From contig CANBSW010000033.1 in assembly GCA_947372235.1 (NCBI GenBank), positions 1 to 34,422 of the forward strand: a stretch of DNA of 34,422 bases, read 5' to 3'. Shown piece after piece: positions 10,423 through 21,300 of this stretch (position 1 is its first letter; each line of letters starts with the position of its first letter). The notes under the pieces are model-generated. The model saw only the letters and a list, made by a program, of their open reading frames with translations, was not told the DNA's origin and searched no databases. The position numbers and the translations under genes are program-made. This DNA comes from Chitinophagaceae bacterium. GTDB lineage: Bacteria > Bacteroidota > Bacteroidia > Chitinophagales > Chitinophagaceae.

Positions 10423-10481
10423 TTTTCTAACTTAAGCAGAAAAACTAAGGTAAACGATAAATTGATTATATAATCAAAAAC

Positions 10482-11729
10482 TCAGGCGCCTGCAGTTTTT
10501 ATACCGGGTGTAAAAGTGAATGATTTTGCTGTTTTGGGTGGATGCTCCAGTTTAAGGGAAAGGTGGGTGGTATTTTTGAAATTATACAGATAAACAAACC
10601 CAATGATACTCGCAATCAATGAACCTGCGATCACAGATACTTTTGAGATCACCTGCATCGATTCGCTTTCATAAGCAAGGGTAGATGTGAAAATAGACAT
10701 AGTAAACCCAATACCACCCAATAGCCCAATGCCCCAGAGCTGCTTGAAATTTGTATTTGAAGGGAGAGAGGCAATACCCAGTTTAATGGCAATAAAAGAG
10801 AAGAAGAAGATACCCAGTGGTTTGCCAAGTATCAGTCCCAGCATCACACCAAAACTGATGGTTGATGTGAAAACATCGCTGATCTTATCAGGGAAAATGA
10901 TGGCTGTATTAGCCAGAGCAAACAAAGGCATGATGATAAAATTTACAGGCTTGTATAACCGGTGTTCCATTCTGGCCAGACTTTTCAGTGGCATACAAAA
11001 TGAAGTTATCACTCCGGCTATAGTTGCATGAACCCCTGAATTGAAAATGCTATACCAAAGTACAACTGCGGGGATGATATAGAATAAGATATTTTCAACC
11101 TTGCTTTTATTCAGACCAACTAAAACGGCAACTGCAAGAGCTGCAAAAATCAGGTAGATAAGATGCAGTGTTGCTGTATAAAAAATAGCGATCGTAATTA
11201 CTGCACCCAGGTCATCAATAATGGCAAGTGCTGCCAGGAATATTTTTAATTGAACGGGAATTTTCTTCCCTAAAAGAGATAATACACCCAGTGAAAAAGC
11301 AATATCAGTTGCCATGGGAATCCCCCAGCCACTTTTACCTGGTGTATGAAAGTTATAAAATGAAAAGATCACAGCCGGACAAACCATTCCACCTAAAGCA
11401 GCCAAAACAGGTAACAATGATTTTCTAATGGAGGCCAGCTCACCAATGGTTAATTCTCTTTTAATCTCCATTCCTACGAGGAAGAAGAATAAGGTCATCA
11501 AAACATCATTGATCAGTAATAAATAAGAATCGGGGAGGTGTATCTGTGAATTTCCTGTTATGTGAACAGTGTGCTGCCAGATCGAGGTGTAAAATGATTG
11601 TGTAAGAGAAAAGTTAGATAAAAAAATTGAGGTAATGGTACAGCTGATAAGTATGATACCGGTTGCCCTGCTGTCATTAATAAAATCTCTGATAGGAGTG
11701 AAGAGCCTGTTTAATCTTTTTTGGGGCAT
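10482..11729 (-). CDS. nhaA: Na+/H+ antiporter NhaA
   Basis: FFFLVGMEIKREL, WGIPMATDIAFSLGVLSLLGKKIP, AIIDDLGAVITIAIFYT, GIGFTMSIF. Confidence 0.96.
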   Translation of the reverse strand: MPQKRLNRLFTPIRDFINDSRATGIILISCTITSIFLSNFSLTQSFYTSIWQHTVHITGNSQIHLPDSYLLLINDVLMTLFFFLVGMEIKRELTIGELASIRKSLLPVLAALGGMVCPAVIFSFYNFHTPGKSGWGIPMATDIAFSLGVLSLLGKKIPVQLKIFLAALAIIDDLGAVITIAIFYTATLHLIYLIFAALAVAVLVGLNKSKVENILFYIIPAVVLWYSIFNSGVHATIAGVITSFCMPLKSLARMEHRLYKPVNFIIMPLFALANTAIIFPDKISDVFTSTISFGVMLGLILGKPLGIFFFSFIAIKLGIASLPSNTNFKQLWGIGLLGGIGFTMSIFTSTLAYESESMQVISKVSVIAGSLIASIIGFVYLYNFKNTTHLSLKLEHPPKTAKSFTFTPGIKTAGA

Positions 11730-11735
11730 GGGCGA

Positions 11736-12113
11736 TTAATCTTTCCTGTTCTTATTAAGATCTTCTGCTGTTGCAGGTTTATTTTTAACAACTATTTTAT
11801 TTACAACCTCCAGATCACCAATTGATAAAGATTCCCACCAATCATCGGTTACATCATCAAGTCTGTATTCAGTATCTACATCATAGTCCCCATCTTTATC
11901 AATCTGGTAAAAACAGTTATTTAAGGTGTCCAGTACGCTGTTTACAGATTTCAATTCTACAAACAATAACCTGCTCACCAGTTTTTTATTTACTTTCTGC
12001 TCCAAAAACTCAACTCGGTGTTGCAGGTCAAGAATCTTATCATCTTTTCTGGCTAAAAAATAGCTTGCCGCAAAAAGTGATAGAATAAAAACAACAAATA
12101 GGATTGATATCAT
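11736..12113 (-). CDS. Hypothetical protein, N-terminal membrane anchor plus coiled segment
   Basis: ORF directly upstream of nhaA on the same strand; N-terminal TM helix followed by a charged region. Confidence 0.55.
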   Translation of the reverse strand: MISILFVVFILSLFAASYFLARKDDKILDLQHRVEFLEQKVNKKLVSRLLFVELKSVNSVLDTLNNCFYQIDKDGDYDVDTEYRLDDVTDDWWESLSIGDLEVVNKIVVKNKPATAEDLNKNRKD

Positions 12114-12174
12114 ATGGAACAGTTAACAACGTCTACTTCTTTCTAAAACAGGATTCTAAGCTTTTTATAAAAAC

Positions 12175-12220
12175 CAAATAGCTCCGGTAAATACCGGGGC
12201 TATTTGATCTTTTTGTTTTT
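12175..12220 (-). terminator. Intrinsic terminator downstream of amt (copy 1)
   Basis: CAAATAGCTCCGGTA-AA-TACCGGGGCTATTTG (15-bp stem, one wobble) with T-runs on both strands. Confidence 0.85.
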
Positions 12221-12233
12221 CTCATGTTCGGTA

Positions 12234-13832
12234 TTAGTCTACATAACCATGTACACCTGTTTCAGGTATATCAAGGCCAGCAATTTCATCAGCTTCTTTA
12301 CTTCTCAACGGAATTACTTTGTTCAGAATTTTAAAGAAGAAGTACATAACTACGAATACGAATACAATACATGTCAATGTACCAATACACTGTGCGAAGA
12401 ATTGTTTTGTATCACCATAAAACAATCCTTTTACAGTTCCGGGAACACCGTTCCAGCCATCGCCATAAGATCCGTCTGCAAAAAGGCCCAGGGAAAGTAC
12501 ACCCCATGCACCATTTACGCCATGTACCGCAACTGCACCAACGGGATCATCGATTTTCAATTTTGTATCGATAAAATTGTAAGCTAATATTACAAGGATA
12601 CCTGCAATCGCACCGATAAGTACAGCAGATAAGGAAGTAACAAAAGCACAAGGTGCGGTAATTGCAACAAGACCTGCCAGCATACCGTTAGCGATCATTC
12701 CAGGATCTGCTTTTCCTCCTTTGATATACATAAAGAATAAAGCAGAAAGAGCACCTGCACCACCAGCCAGCATTGTATTAACGGCAACTACACTGATTCT
12801 GAGGTCACCACCAGCCAATGTTGATCCAGGGTTAAAACCAAACCAACCAAAAGCAAGAATGAAAGTACCAATGATAGCCATTGGGATATTATGACCTGGG
12901 ATTGTATTTACCGTTCCATCTTTACCATATTTACCATAACGTGGTCCGATTACGATTGCCCCCGCTAATGCCGCTACACCACCTACCATGTGAACAACAG
13001 ATGATCCCGCAAAATCAACATGACCATGACCTAAGCCAAAGTTAGATCCCAGCATAGCTAACCATCCACCACCCCATACCCAGTTACCAAACAAAGGGTA
13101 TACAAACATTGAGATAAAGAAGCCATAAACAACGAACGATTTAAGCGTCCATCTCTCAGCCATTGATCCTGTTGGGATAGTAGCTGTTGTATCCATGAAA
13201 ACCATTTGGAAAAGGAATAAGGTAAATACACCTACATCATAATATTTGCTGCTAAGGAAATAACCTACAGTACCGGCAATTCCAAAATCATGACCAAATA
13301 AATGGATCACATATTCATGAGGGATCACACCGGCGGAACCTCCCAGATTAGCAACATTAAGTGCACCGCCAAACATAATGGCAAATCCACAGATCCAGAA
13401 ACCGATCATTCCTATGGCATAGATCAGGAAGTTCATACACATCGTATGTGCAACATTCTTCTTTTGTGTAAATCCTGTTTCAACCATTGCAAAACCGGCT
13501 TGCATAAACATTACAAGAAAACCGGTAATCAGTGTCCACATGATGTTTATTGCGATCTTGTTATGACCATCTGCATTGCCAATTGACTGTACTGCAGTTG
13601 CCAGTTTGTTTACACTGGATCCAACTTGAGAAAGTGTTGTGTCTTTTGCTTTTGCTACCGAATCGATCACTTTTGCTGCGGTAGTGTCTATATCACTGAT
13701 GGTTCCTGTTTTTGCACCGGTAGGATCCTGTGCCATAGAACCAACGGGTACTGCCATTACAAGTAAAAGTACCATCATCATTGCGGCAATAAAATGCCTC
13801 CCGATCTTAGTCTTGCTAATTAATTGTACCAT
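12234..13832 (-). CDS. amt: Ammonium transporter with signal peptide and extended N-terminus
   Basis: MQAGFAMVETGFTQKKN, FAGSSVVHMVGG, FGWFGFNPGSTLAGGDLRI, DDPVGAVAVHGVNGAWG: Amt/Rh family with both His-containing motifs. Confidence 0.94.
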   Translation of the reverse strand: MVQLISKTKIGRHFIAAMMMVLLLVMAVPVGSMAQDPTGAKTGTISDIDTTAAKVIDSVAKAKDTTLSQVGSSVNKLATAVQSIGNADGHNKIAINIMWTLITGFLVMFMQAGFAMVETGFTQKKNVAHTMCMNFLIYAIGMIGFWICGFAIMFGGALNVANLGGSAGVIPHEYVIHLFGHDFGIAGTVGYFLSSKYYDVGVFTLFLFQMVFMDTTATIPTGSMAERWTLKSFVVYGFFISMFVYPLFGNWVWGGGWLAMLGSNFGLGHGHVDFAGSSVVHMVGGVAALAGAIVIGPRYGKYGKDGTVNTIPGHNIPMAIIGTFILAFGWFGFNPGSTLAGGDLRISVVAVNTMLAGGAGALSALFFMYIKGGKADPGMIANGMLAGLVAITAPCAFVTSLSAVLIGAIAGILVILAYNFIDTKLKIDDPVGAVAVHGVNGAWGVLSLGLFADGSYGDGWNGVPGTVKGLFYGDTKQFFAQCIGTLTCIVFVFVVMYFFFKILNKVIPLRSKEADEIAGLDIPETGVHGYVD

Positions 13833-13881
13833 AAAAATAATTTATAGGTTTTATGAAATAAGGGATCCTGTATTATTGATA

Positions 13882-14916
13882 CTAAAATTTATATACGGCT
13901 GCCAAAATAAAGCTGAGTGTACTTTTGGTAGTTCCACCATTTTTAGAGAAGATAGCTCCGCTGCCACTATCCAATCTCAGTTCAGGGATAATGGTCAGAT
14001 TATCCACTTTAGCGTTGGCAGAAAGCGTGGTTGCAAAAATATTTTTTGAACCAGCGATCAACGGATTGATCTTTCTGTCGTCAAAATAGTCTGCACGCAG
14101 TGTCCAACCCAATGTTTTAGCAGGATCATAATTCAGATAAAGTGCATGACTTTTCCAGCTTGAGTTGGCTGTACCCTGTTTAGTAGATTGCAGATTGCCA
14201 TCATATACAAGGTTAACTTTATCACTCAGTGTTCCCTGAACAACCAGGTTGAAATGGGTTAAACCGGTACCGCCCTGAAAGTTTACATACGCTTTCAGTT
14301 TATCATTGGCAGTTCCTGTGCTGAATTGTGCGATCAGTACTTTTACACTGTTTGGAGCACTTACATAATCCGTTGGATTGGCAATACCCAGCATCATAGC
14401 ACTTTTTCCTCCTAACGAGAAATCAGCTTTGATACCTGTGTGGAAGAATGGTCCGTAAGAGAACCCGTATGACATACTGTAGTTTCTATTAGCATATGCA
14501 TCTAACAGTTCCCAACCAATATGAGTGGCCCATTTACCGATAGTGAATTTCACTTTGTCGGAAGGGGCGTAGCTAACATATGCCTGTTTAATAGCAGTAA
14601 GGGTTGTTCCTACATCATTGTAAGAAAACTCCTGGGCTCTTTTGCCAAAACCAACATCTGCAGTTGCAGAAACTTTGCCAAAACTGTGGTCAACCTTTAG
14701 GGAAGCCATTCCCAATTCAAAAGAATTGTTTGAGTTTGTAAAACTTGTGAGGTTGTTGGTTGCCCCTGTAGGTGCATTAAAGTTAAAACGATAATAAGCA
14801 TCTACAGAACCGGTAAATGTTGTGGTTGCGGTTGGTTTTTTAGTGGAATCTGTTTGGGCATTAACAGATACGAGTGCTAAAATTCCAATAAATCCTGCGG
14901 AAATTTTCTTTAACAT
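13882..14916 (-). CDS. Outer membrane beta-barrel protein (porin-like)
   Basis: Signal peptide MLKKISAGFIGILALVSVNAQ; beta-barrel strand alternation; C-terminal aromatic (AAVYKF). Supplied ORF starts at 14940 with TTG; the ATG at 14916 begins the signal peptide directly. Confidence 0.8.
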   Translation of the reverse strand: MLKKISAGFIGILALVSVNAQTDSTKKPTATTTFTGSVDAYYRFNFNAPTGATNNLTSFTNSNNSFELGMASLKVDHSFGKVSATADVGFGKRAQEFSYNDVGTTLTAIKQAYVSYAPSDKVKFTIGKWATHIGWELLDAYANRNYSMSYGFSYGPFFHTGIKADFSLGGKSAMMLGIANPTDYVSAPNSVKVLIAQFSTGTANDKLKAYVNFQGGTGLTHFNLVVQGTLSDKVNLVYDGNLQSTKQGTANSSWKSHALYLNYDPAKTLGWTLRADYFDDRKINPLIAGSKNIFATTLSANAKVDNLTIIPELRLDSGSGAIFSKNGGTTKSTLSFILAAVYKF

Positions 14917-14943
14917 TGCAATGGGTTTTATGATTAACAAATG

Positions 14944-15042
14944 GGTACAGCCTTTAAACTTGGTCAGAAGTTTATCAAATGGCTGTACCTTATTTTTTTA
15001 CGTAAGGGTGCAAAGGCATAACTGTAACCTGGTCAGAGGTTT
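14944..15042 (-). promoter_or_regulatory. Candidate structured 5' leader with two same-loop hairpins
   Basis: Minus strand: GGTACAGCC ATTTGAT AAACTT-CTGACC-AAGTTT AAA GGCTGTACC (14944-14989) and AACCT-CTGACC-AGGTT (15026-15041). Confidence 0.5.
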
Positions 15043-15138
15043 CTTCGTTAGTAGAATCAGCTATTCCCGTTTGTGAACCGGCTCATCTGAATATAAGCCT
15101 CTCTCTTCACCTATATATTTAAATGCGTATGACTAAGC

Positions 15139-16485
15139 TTACGCATGTTGTGGCGTGCGACCGTATTTCTCATCGTGTTGCGATGCATCAAGCCCCATTT
15201 CTTCTTCTTCTTCAGAAACCCTCAGTGGCAGTATTGCACCAATGAATTTGAAGATGAGAAAAGAAACAACAAAACTGTATGTAACTACTATCAGTAAAGC
15301 TTTTACCTGAATAAAAAAGAAAGAAGCGTTTCCATAGAATAATCCATCGGCACCGGCACTGTTCACAGATTTGGTAGCAAAAATCCCTGTCATTAACATA
15401 CCAACCATACCACCTAAACCATGGCAAGGGAATACATCCAGCGTATCATCCAATGTTGATTTTCCTTTGTAATAAACAGCCAGGTTAGAAATGATGGCTG
15501 CAACAACGCCTATAAAAATACTTTGTGGAACTGCAACAAAGCCGGCGGCAGGTGTTATGGCTACAAGGCCAACAACGGCACCGATGCAGAATCCTAATAC
15601 AGAAGGTTTTTTCCCACGGATCACATCAAAGAACATCCAGGAAAGACCTGCAGCAGCTGCAGCTGTATTGGTTGTTCCGAAAGCAGATACTGCTAAGGAA
15701 TTTGCGCCTAATGCAGAACCTGCATTAAAACCAAACCAGCCAAACCAAAGTAAACCGGTACCGATCAGTACATAAGGAATATTAGCCGGCGGAATTTCTT
15801 TGCTTTCAATATGCACTTTGCGGCGTTTTAATACCAGTGCACCTGCCAATGCCGCACAACCTGCAGAAATATGTACAACCGTACCACCAGCAAAATCCAA
15901 AGCACCCATTTTAAACAGGAACCCTTCAGGATGCCATGTCCAGTGTGCAATAGGAGCATATACTAAAAGGCTAAATAAAGCGATGAATAAGATAAAAGCT
16001 GTGAACCGGATTCTTTCGGCTACCGCACCCACAACCAATCCGGGAGTAATGATAGCAAACATCAATTGAAACAAGGCGAACAAGGCTAATGGAATGGTTG
16101 GTGCCAGACTCCATGGAGCACCTGAGTTTACACCTTTAAAGAACAAATGTGTCATTGGGTTGCCAATAAAACCTCCGATAGTATCTCCAAAGCAAAGGCT
16201 GTATCCAACAAAAACCCATAATATACTCACAACTCCAGCCGCTACCACACTTTTGATCATGGTAGAAATTACATTCTTACGGTGTACCATTCCTCCGTAG
16301 AAAAAGGCCAAACCGGGTGTCATCAGGAAAACAAGTGCAGTGGCTACAATAATCCAGGCGATATCTGCGGCACTATATTTACCTCCGTCATTAAAATTAG
16401 GAAGTGAAGGAATAAATAAAGCGCCGATAGCTACGGCTACTAAAACTACAAAAGGGGCAAATTGTTTTACTGTTGATTTTGACAT
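15139..16485 (-). CDS. amt: Ammonium transporter (AmtB-like)
   Basis: MTPGLAFFYGGMVHRKNVISTM, FAGGTVVHISAGCAALAGALVL, GLLWFGWFGFNAGSALGAN, DVFPCHGLGGMVGMLMTGIFA. Confidence 0.96.
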   Translation of the reverse strand: MSKSTVKQFAPFVVLVAVAIGALFIPSLPNFNDGGKYSAADIAWIIVATALVFLMTPGLAFFYGGMVHRKNVISTMIKSVVAAGVVSILWVFVGYSLCFGDTIGGFIGNPMTHLFFKGVNSGAPWSLAPTIPLALFALFQLMFAIITPGLVVGAVAERIRFTAFILFIALFSLLVYAPIAHWTWHPEGFLFKMGALDFAGGTVVHISAGCAALAGALVLKRRKVHIESKEIPPANIPYVLIGTGLLWFGWFGFNAGSALGANSLAVSAFGTTNTAAAAAGLSWMFFDVIRGKKPSVLGFCIGAVVGLVAITPAAGFVAVPQSIFIGVVAAIISNLAVYYKGKSTLDDTLDVFPCHGLGGMVGMLMTGIFATKSVNSAGADGLFYGNASFFFIQVKALLIVVTYSFVVSFLIFKFIGAILPLRVSEEEEEMGLDASQHDEKYGRTPQHA

Positions 16486-16663
16486 AATTAATGAACGATT
16501 AGATATTATAATTTAATGTAATAATTAATTAATAATCTAAAATAACAACTATTTTTTGAATTAATGAAAAATATATTAACATTTTATATTTTTTAATATA
16601 TTTCAATATGAAAGGCATCTCATTTATCAATTTTAAATATTTGAGCATTTTATTGAATAAATT

Positions 16664-16698
16664 AAAAAAGCCCAATTATAGATAATTGGGCTTTTTTT
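16664..16698 (-). terminator. Intrinsic terminator at the 3' end of gltD
   Basis: AAAAAAGCCCAATTA-TAGA-TAATTGGGCTTTTTT, bidirectional-type. Confidence 0.88.
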
Positions 16699-16716
16699 AA
16701 ATAATATGCTATTCTA

Positions 16717-18189
16717 TTATATACTTATTAAATAGCTTTTATCCTTCGATTCAAGCACAGAACTGCCCATCAGGTATTCATCTACTTTTCTGGCACATTC
16801 ACGGCCTTCACTGATGGCCCAAACTACCAGCGATTGCCCTCTTCTCATATCACCCGCTGTAAAGATCTTTTGGATATTGGTTTGATAGGATTGTTCGGTT
16901 GCTTTTACATTTCCTCTTTCATCGAGGTCAATATCTAACTGTTTTAATAAACCTTCATGCTGGGGGTGTACGAATCCCATGGCCAGTAAGGCAAGTTCGC
17001 ATGGAATCTCTCTTTCACTGCCCGGAACTTCTTCAAATTTGGCAGGCCCGCCACCTTCCGGGGTTTTCCAGGCAAGATCTACCACTTTCAAGGCTTTCAG
17101 GTGCCCGTTCTCATCGCCAATAAAAGCTTTGGTAGAGATTGACCAGTGACGATTGGCTCCTTCCTCATGTGAAGAAGTGGTCTTTAAAGTCATAGGGTAA
17201 GTGGGCCATGGCATAGATATCGTTCTACCTTCCGGCGGCTTGGGCATCAGTTCAAACTGGGTTACAGATGCAGCACCGTGACGATTGGATGTTCCCACAC
17301 AATCACTTCCTGTATCACCACCACCTATTACTACTACGTTTTTGGCAGTAGCAAAAATATCTTCTCCCTCAACCGGTCTTTCACTAACTCTTTTATTCTG
17401 TTGTTTCAGGAAATCCATGGCAAAATGAACACCTTTCAATTCTCTTCCCGGAATATCAAGGTTGCGGGGAATGGTTGATCCACCGGCTAAAACTACTACC
17501 TGGCATTCTCTTAACAGATCATTGATACTCACATTCACACCCACATTGGCGTTGTATTTGAAAGTAATACCTTCTTCTTCCATTAAAGAAATTCTGCGTT
17601 GTACCACCCATTTTTCCAATTTGAAATCGGGGATGCCATAACGTAATAATCCACCGGCTGCGTCATCACGTTCGTAAACAGTTACTGAATGGCCTGCATA
17701 ATTTAATTGAGCAGCAACAGCAAGTCCGGCCGGACCTGAACCAACCACTGCTACTTTTTTACCCGTTCTCACATTTGGATTACGTGGTTTTACAAACCCT
17801 TTATCAAATGCGATCTCAATAATATGTTTTTCAATTTCTTCAATCGTTACAGGTGGTTGATTGATACCCAATACGCAGGAACTTTCACAGGGTGCAGGAC
17901 AAATGCGGCCCGTAAACTCAGGGAAATTATTGGTAGCACTTAATATCTCATATGCTTCTGCCCAGCTTTTACGGTAGACAGCATCATTGAATTCAGGAAT
18001 GATATTTCCTAAAGGGCAACCGCTATGACAAAACGGTACGCCACAATTCATACAACGTGCAGATTGCTGGTTGAGTTTTTCTTCGGGAAGTTTTTCTACA
18101 AATTCATTGTAATCAGTCAAACGCTCTTTTGAAGCACGTTTGCCCGGAAGTTCTCTTGTAAATTCTATGAAACCTGTTGGTTTACCCAT
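16717..18189 (-). CDS. gltD: Glutamate synthase small subunit
   Basis: RCMNCGVPFCHSGCPLGNIIPEFND, GRICPAPCESSCVLGI, VAVVGSGPAGLAVAAQL, VVVIGGGDTGSDCVGT. Confidence 0.96.
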   Translation of the reverse strand: MGKPTGFIEFTRELPGKRASKERLTDYNEFVEKLPEEKLNQQSARCMNCGVPFCHSGCPLGNIIPEFNDAVYRKSWAEAYEILSATNNFPEFTGRICPAPCESSCVLGINQPPVTIEEIEKHIIEIAFDKGFVKPRNPNVRTGKKVAVVGSGPAGLAVAAQLNYAGHSVTVYERDDAAGGLLRYGIPDFKLEKWVVQRRISLMEEEGITFKYNANVGVNVSINDLLRECQVVVLAGGSTIPRNLDIPGRELKGVHFAMDFLKQQNKRVSERPVEGEDIFATAKNVVVIGGGDTGSDCVGTSNRHGAASVTQFELMPKPPEGRTISMPWPTYPMTLKTTSSHEEGANRHWSISTKAFIGDENGHLKALKVVDLAWKTPEGGGPAKFEEVPGSEREIPCELALLAMGFVHPQHEGLLKQLDIDLDERGNVKATEQSYQTNIQKIFTAGDMRRGQSLVVWAISEGRECARKVDEYLMGSSVLESKDKSYLISI

Positions 18190-18197
18190 CTTTATTA

Positions 18198-18252
18198 TTT
18201 TAAATGTTGAATGTTACATTTAAATGTGTTGTCCTGCATTCAACATTTAAAA
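18198..18252. repeat. Inverted repeat of the TTGAATG heptad family between gltB and gltD
   Basis: TTTTAAATGTTGAATG (18198-18213) and CATTCAACATTTAAAA (18237-18252): perfect 16-bp arms. Confidence 0.85.
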
Positions 18253-18270
18253 TCTAACATTCAAAATAAT

Positions 18271-18308
18271 TTTTTAACTATTCACTTTTAATTTTTCACT
18301 TTTCACTC
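18271..18308 (-). repeat. Degenerate heptanucleotide repeat (AGTGAAA-like) covering the gltB C-terminal codons and stop
   Basis: Minus strand: AGTGAAA AGTGAAA AATTAAA AGTGAAT AGTTAAA. Confidence 0.8.
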
Positions 18309-21300
18309 CCAAAGCTTTTTTATAATCTCTCGGGAATACTTTAATGAAATTCTTTTGCTGTGCTTCGAAATCATCCAGAACAAATTTTGCAACGGTGCTT
18401 CCTGTGTATGCGTAATGGCGGGTGATCATATCGTGCAACAGTTGTGCATCATCCTGGTTTAACGGGTCGAGGTCAACCATTTCTTTATTACACATTTCAT
18501 CAAACTGTCCGTTTGCATCATATACATAAGCGATACCGCCACTCATGCCGGCAGCAAAGTTTCTTCCTGTGTTGCCCAGTATCACTGCGGTTCCGCCGGT
18601 CATGTATTCGCAACCATGATCGCCAACACCTTCTACAACTACATTGGCACCTGAGTTTCTTACCGCAAATCGTTCACCTGCTTTACCGCGGATAAATGCT
18701 TCACCGGAAGTGGCACCATAGAAGGCAACGTTTCCGATAATGATATTTTCTTCCGGCACAAAGCTTGCCTGTTTAAACGGATACACGATCAGTTTTGCGC
18801 CGCTTAATCCTTTACCAAAATAATCGTTCGCATCTCCTTCCAGTTCAAGCGTTACTCCTTTTGTGTTGAAGGCGCCAAAACTTTGCCCGGCAGTTCCATT
18901 GAAAGTGAAGTGGATCGTATCTTCCGGTAAACCTTCTGCTTTATATACTTTGGTGATTTCGTTTGATAAAATTGTTCCCGCCGTACGGTCTGTATTTTTT
19001 ATTGGGAAGGATGCAGATACTCTTTGTTTCTTATCAATAGCAGGTTGTGCGGCTTTTAATAATTGCCAATCGAGTACTTCACTGATTCCGTGATCCTGTT
19101 CTTCCATTTTATATAAACCGGTTTCTGCAGAAGCGGGCTCTTTATATAACACGGCAGACAGATCCAGTGTTTTATATTTCCAATGGGTGATATCATCCCG
19201 CATTTCCAGAGAGTCTACCTGACCGATCATTTCGTTGATGGTTCTGTAACCCAGTTCTGCCATGATCTCGCGTAATTCTTCGGTGATAAATTTGAAGAAG
19301 TTAACAACGTGATCGGCGTTTCCTGTAAAGCGTTTGCGCAGTTCGGGATCTTGTGTAGCAACACCAACAGGACAGGTATTCATATGGCATTTGCGCATCA
19401 TGATACAACCTTCTACAATTAATGCGGCTGTTGCAACACCCCATTCTTCTGCACCTAATAATGCAGCAATAGCAATATCTCTACCTGTTTTCATCTGGCC
19501 ATCGGCCTGAACAACTACACGGCTGCGTAATTTATTTTTTACGAGTGTTTGATGGGTTTCGGCAAGGCCCAATTCCCATGGTAAACCTGCGTGTTTAATA
19601 GAACTGATAGGAGAGGCACCGGTACCACCATCAAAGCCTGATATTAAAACCACATCGGCTTTTGCTTTGGCAACACCTGCTGCAATGGTTCCTACACCTG
19701 CTTTAGAAACCAGCTTCACGTTGATGCGTGCTGCACGGTTTGCATTTTTAAGATCGAAAATTAATTGTGCAAGATCTTCAATAGAATAAATATCATGGTG
19801 TGGTGGTGGAGAGATCAAACCTACACCCGGTGTGGCATGTCGTGTTCTGCCTATCCACTCGTCTACTTTATGTCCGGGCAATTGTCCGCCTTCGCCTGGT
19901 TTTGCTCCCTGTGCCATTTTGATCTGCAATTCATCTGCCTGTGTTAAATAGTAACTTGTAACACCAAAACGTGCAGAAGCTACTTGTTTAATGGATGAAC
20001 GCATTGAATCTCCATTCGCTAATTTTTCATAACGAATTTCATCTTCTCCGCCTTCACCGGTATTACTTTTTCCACCAAGGCGGTTCATCGCAATAGCCAG
20101 TGTGGTATGGGCTTCCCATGAAATGGAACCGAATGACATGGCACCGGTTGCAAAACGTTTGTAGATATTTTCTGCAGCTTCCACTTCGTCAATTGAAATA
20201 GAAGGACGATTGCGTTTGAATTGAAACTGGCTGCGTAAAGTGCAGGCTTTTTCTGCCTGATCGTTTACCAGTTTTGTATACTTTTTGAAAGTTGCATAAT
20301 CATTCATTTTAGTAGAATGCTGCAACAGGTGAATGGTTTGCGGATTGAATAAATGAAATTCCCCTTTTCGTTTCCATTGATAAATTCCACCAACGGGAAG
20401 CCTGTCGATAGGAATGTCTTTCTTGCTGAATGCGAAATAATGTTTGGCCAAAGTTTCTTTAGCGATCTCATCCAATCCCATACCCTGAATACGTGAAGTG
20501 GCACCAGTGAAATATTGATCAACCACGGTTTTATTCAAACCAATGATCTCAAATATTTGTGCGCCCTGGTAAGATTGTAAAGTAGAGATTCCCATTTTTG
20601 AGAACACTTTCAACAAGCCTTCATTTACAGCTTTTACATAATTCTTTTTCAGGTATTCTGCGTCAAGATCTGTTTGCAGTTTACCATCCAGTTTCATATC
20701 GCGGATAGAAGACAATGCCAGGTAGGGATTGATAGCCGTTGCGCCAAAACCAAGCAGGCAGGCAAAATGATGAACTTCCCAAACATCGCCGGCTTCTACA
20801 ATGATACCTACCTGACCACGATAACCTTTCCGGATCAAATGGTGATGAACGGCTGCAGTTGCAATGAGCGAAGGGATTGGAGCATGATCAGAATCGATGG
20901 CTCGGTCTGTTAAGATGATCACTTCAAATCCGTCTTCTACTGCATCAACCGCATATCTGCATAAACGGTCGAGACCCGCTTTTAATGAGCCCGGTTTACC
21001 ATCTGCACGGAAATAGGTCTGTAATGTTTTTGCCTGAAAGATACCAGTATCAATACTTCTGATCTTTTCCAGTTCGTGGTTGTTGAGTACCGGATGTTTT
21101 AAGGCTACACTATGGCAGGACAATGGATCTTCCACCAATAAATTACCATTGCTTCCGGCAAAAGTTGCGAGCGACATCACCATTCTTTCACGAATCGGAT
21201 CAATTGGTGGATTGGTAACCTGGGCAAATAATTGCTTAAAATAACTGCTTAAATGTTGTGGCTGTTCACTAAGAATTGCCAGTGGTGTATCCGTGCCCAT

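Noticed and set aside
14956-15042. Canonical ANTAR-target tandem hairpins
   Set aside because: Loop CTGACC does not carry A at position 1 and G at position 4; only the general two-hairpin geometry is similar, so it is not called as this class.
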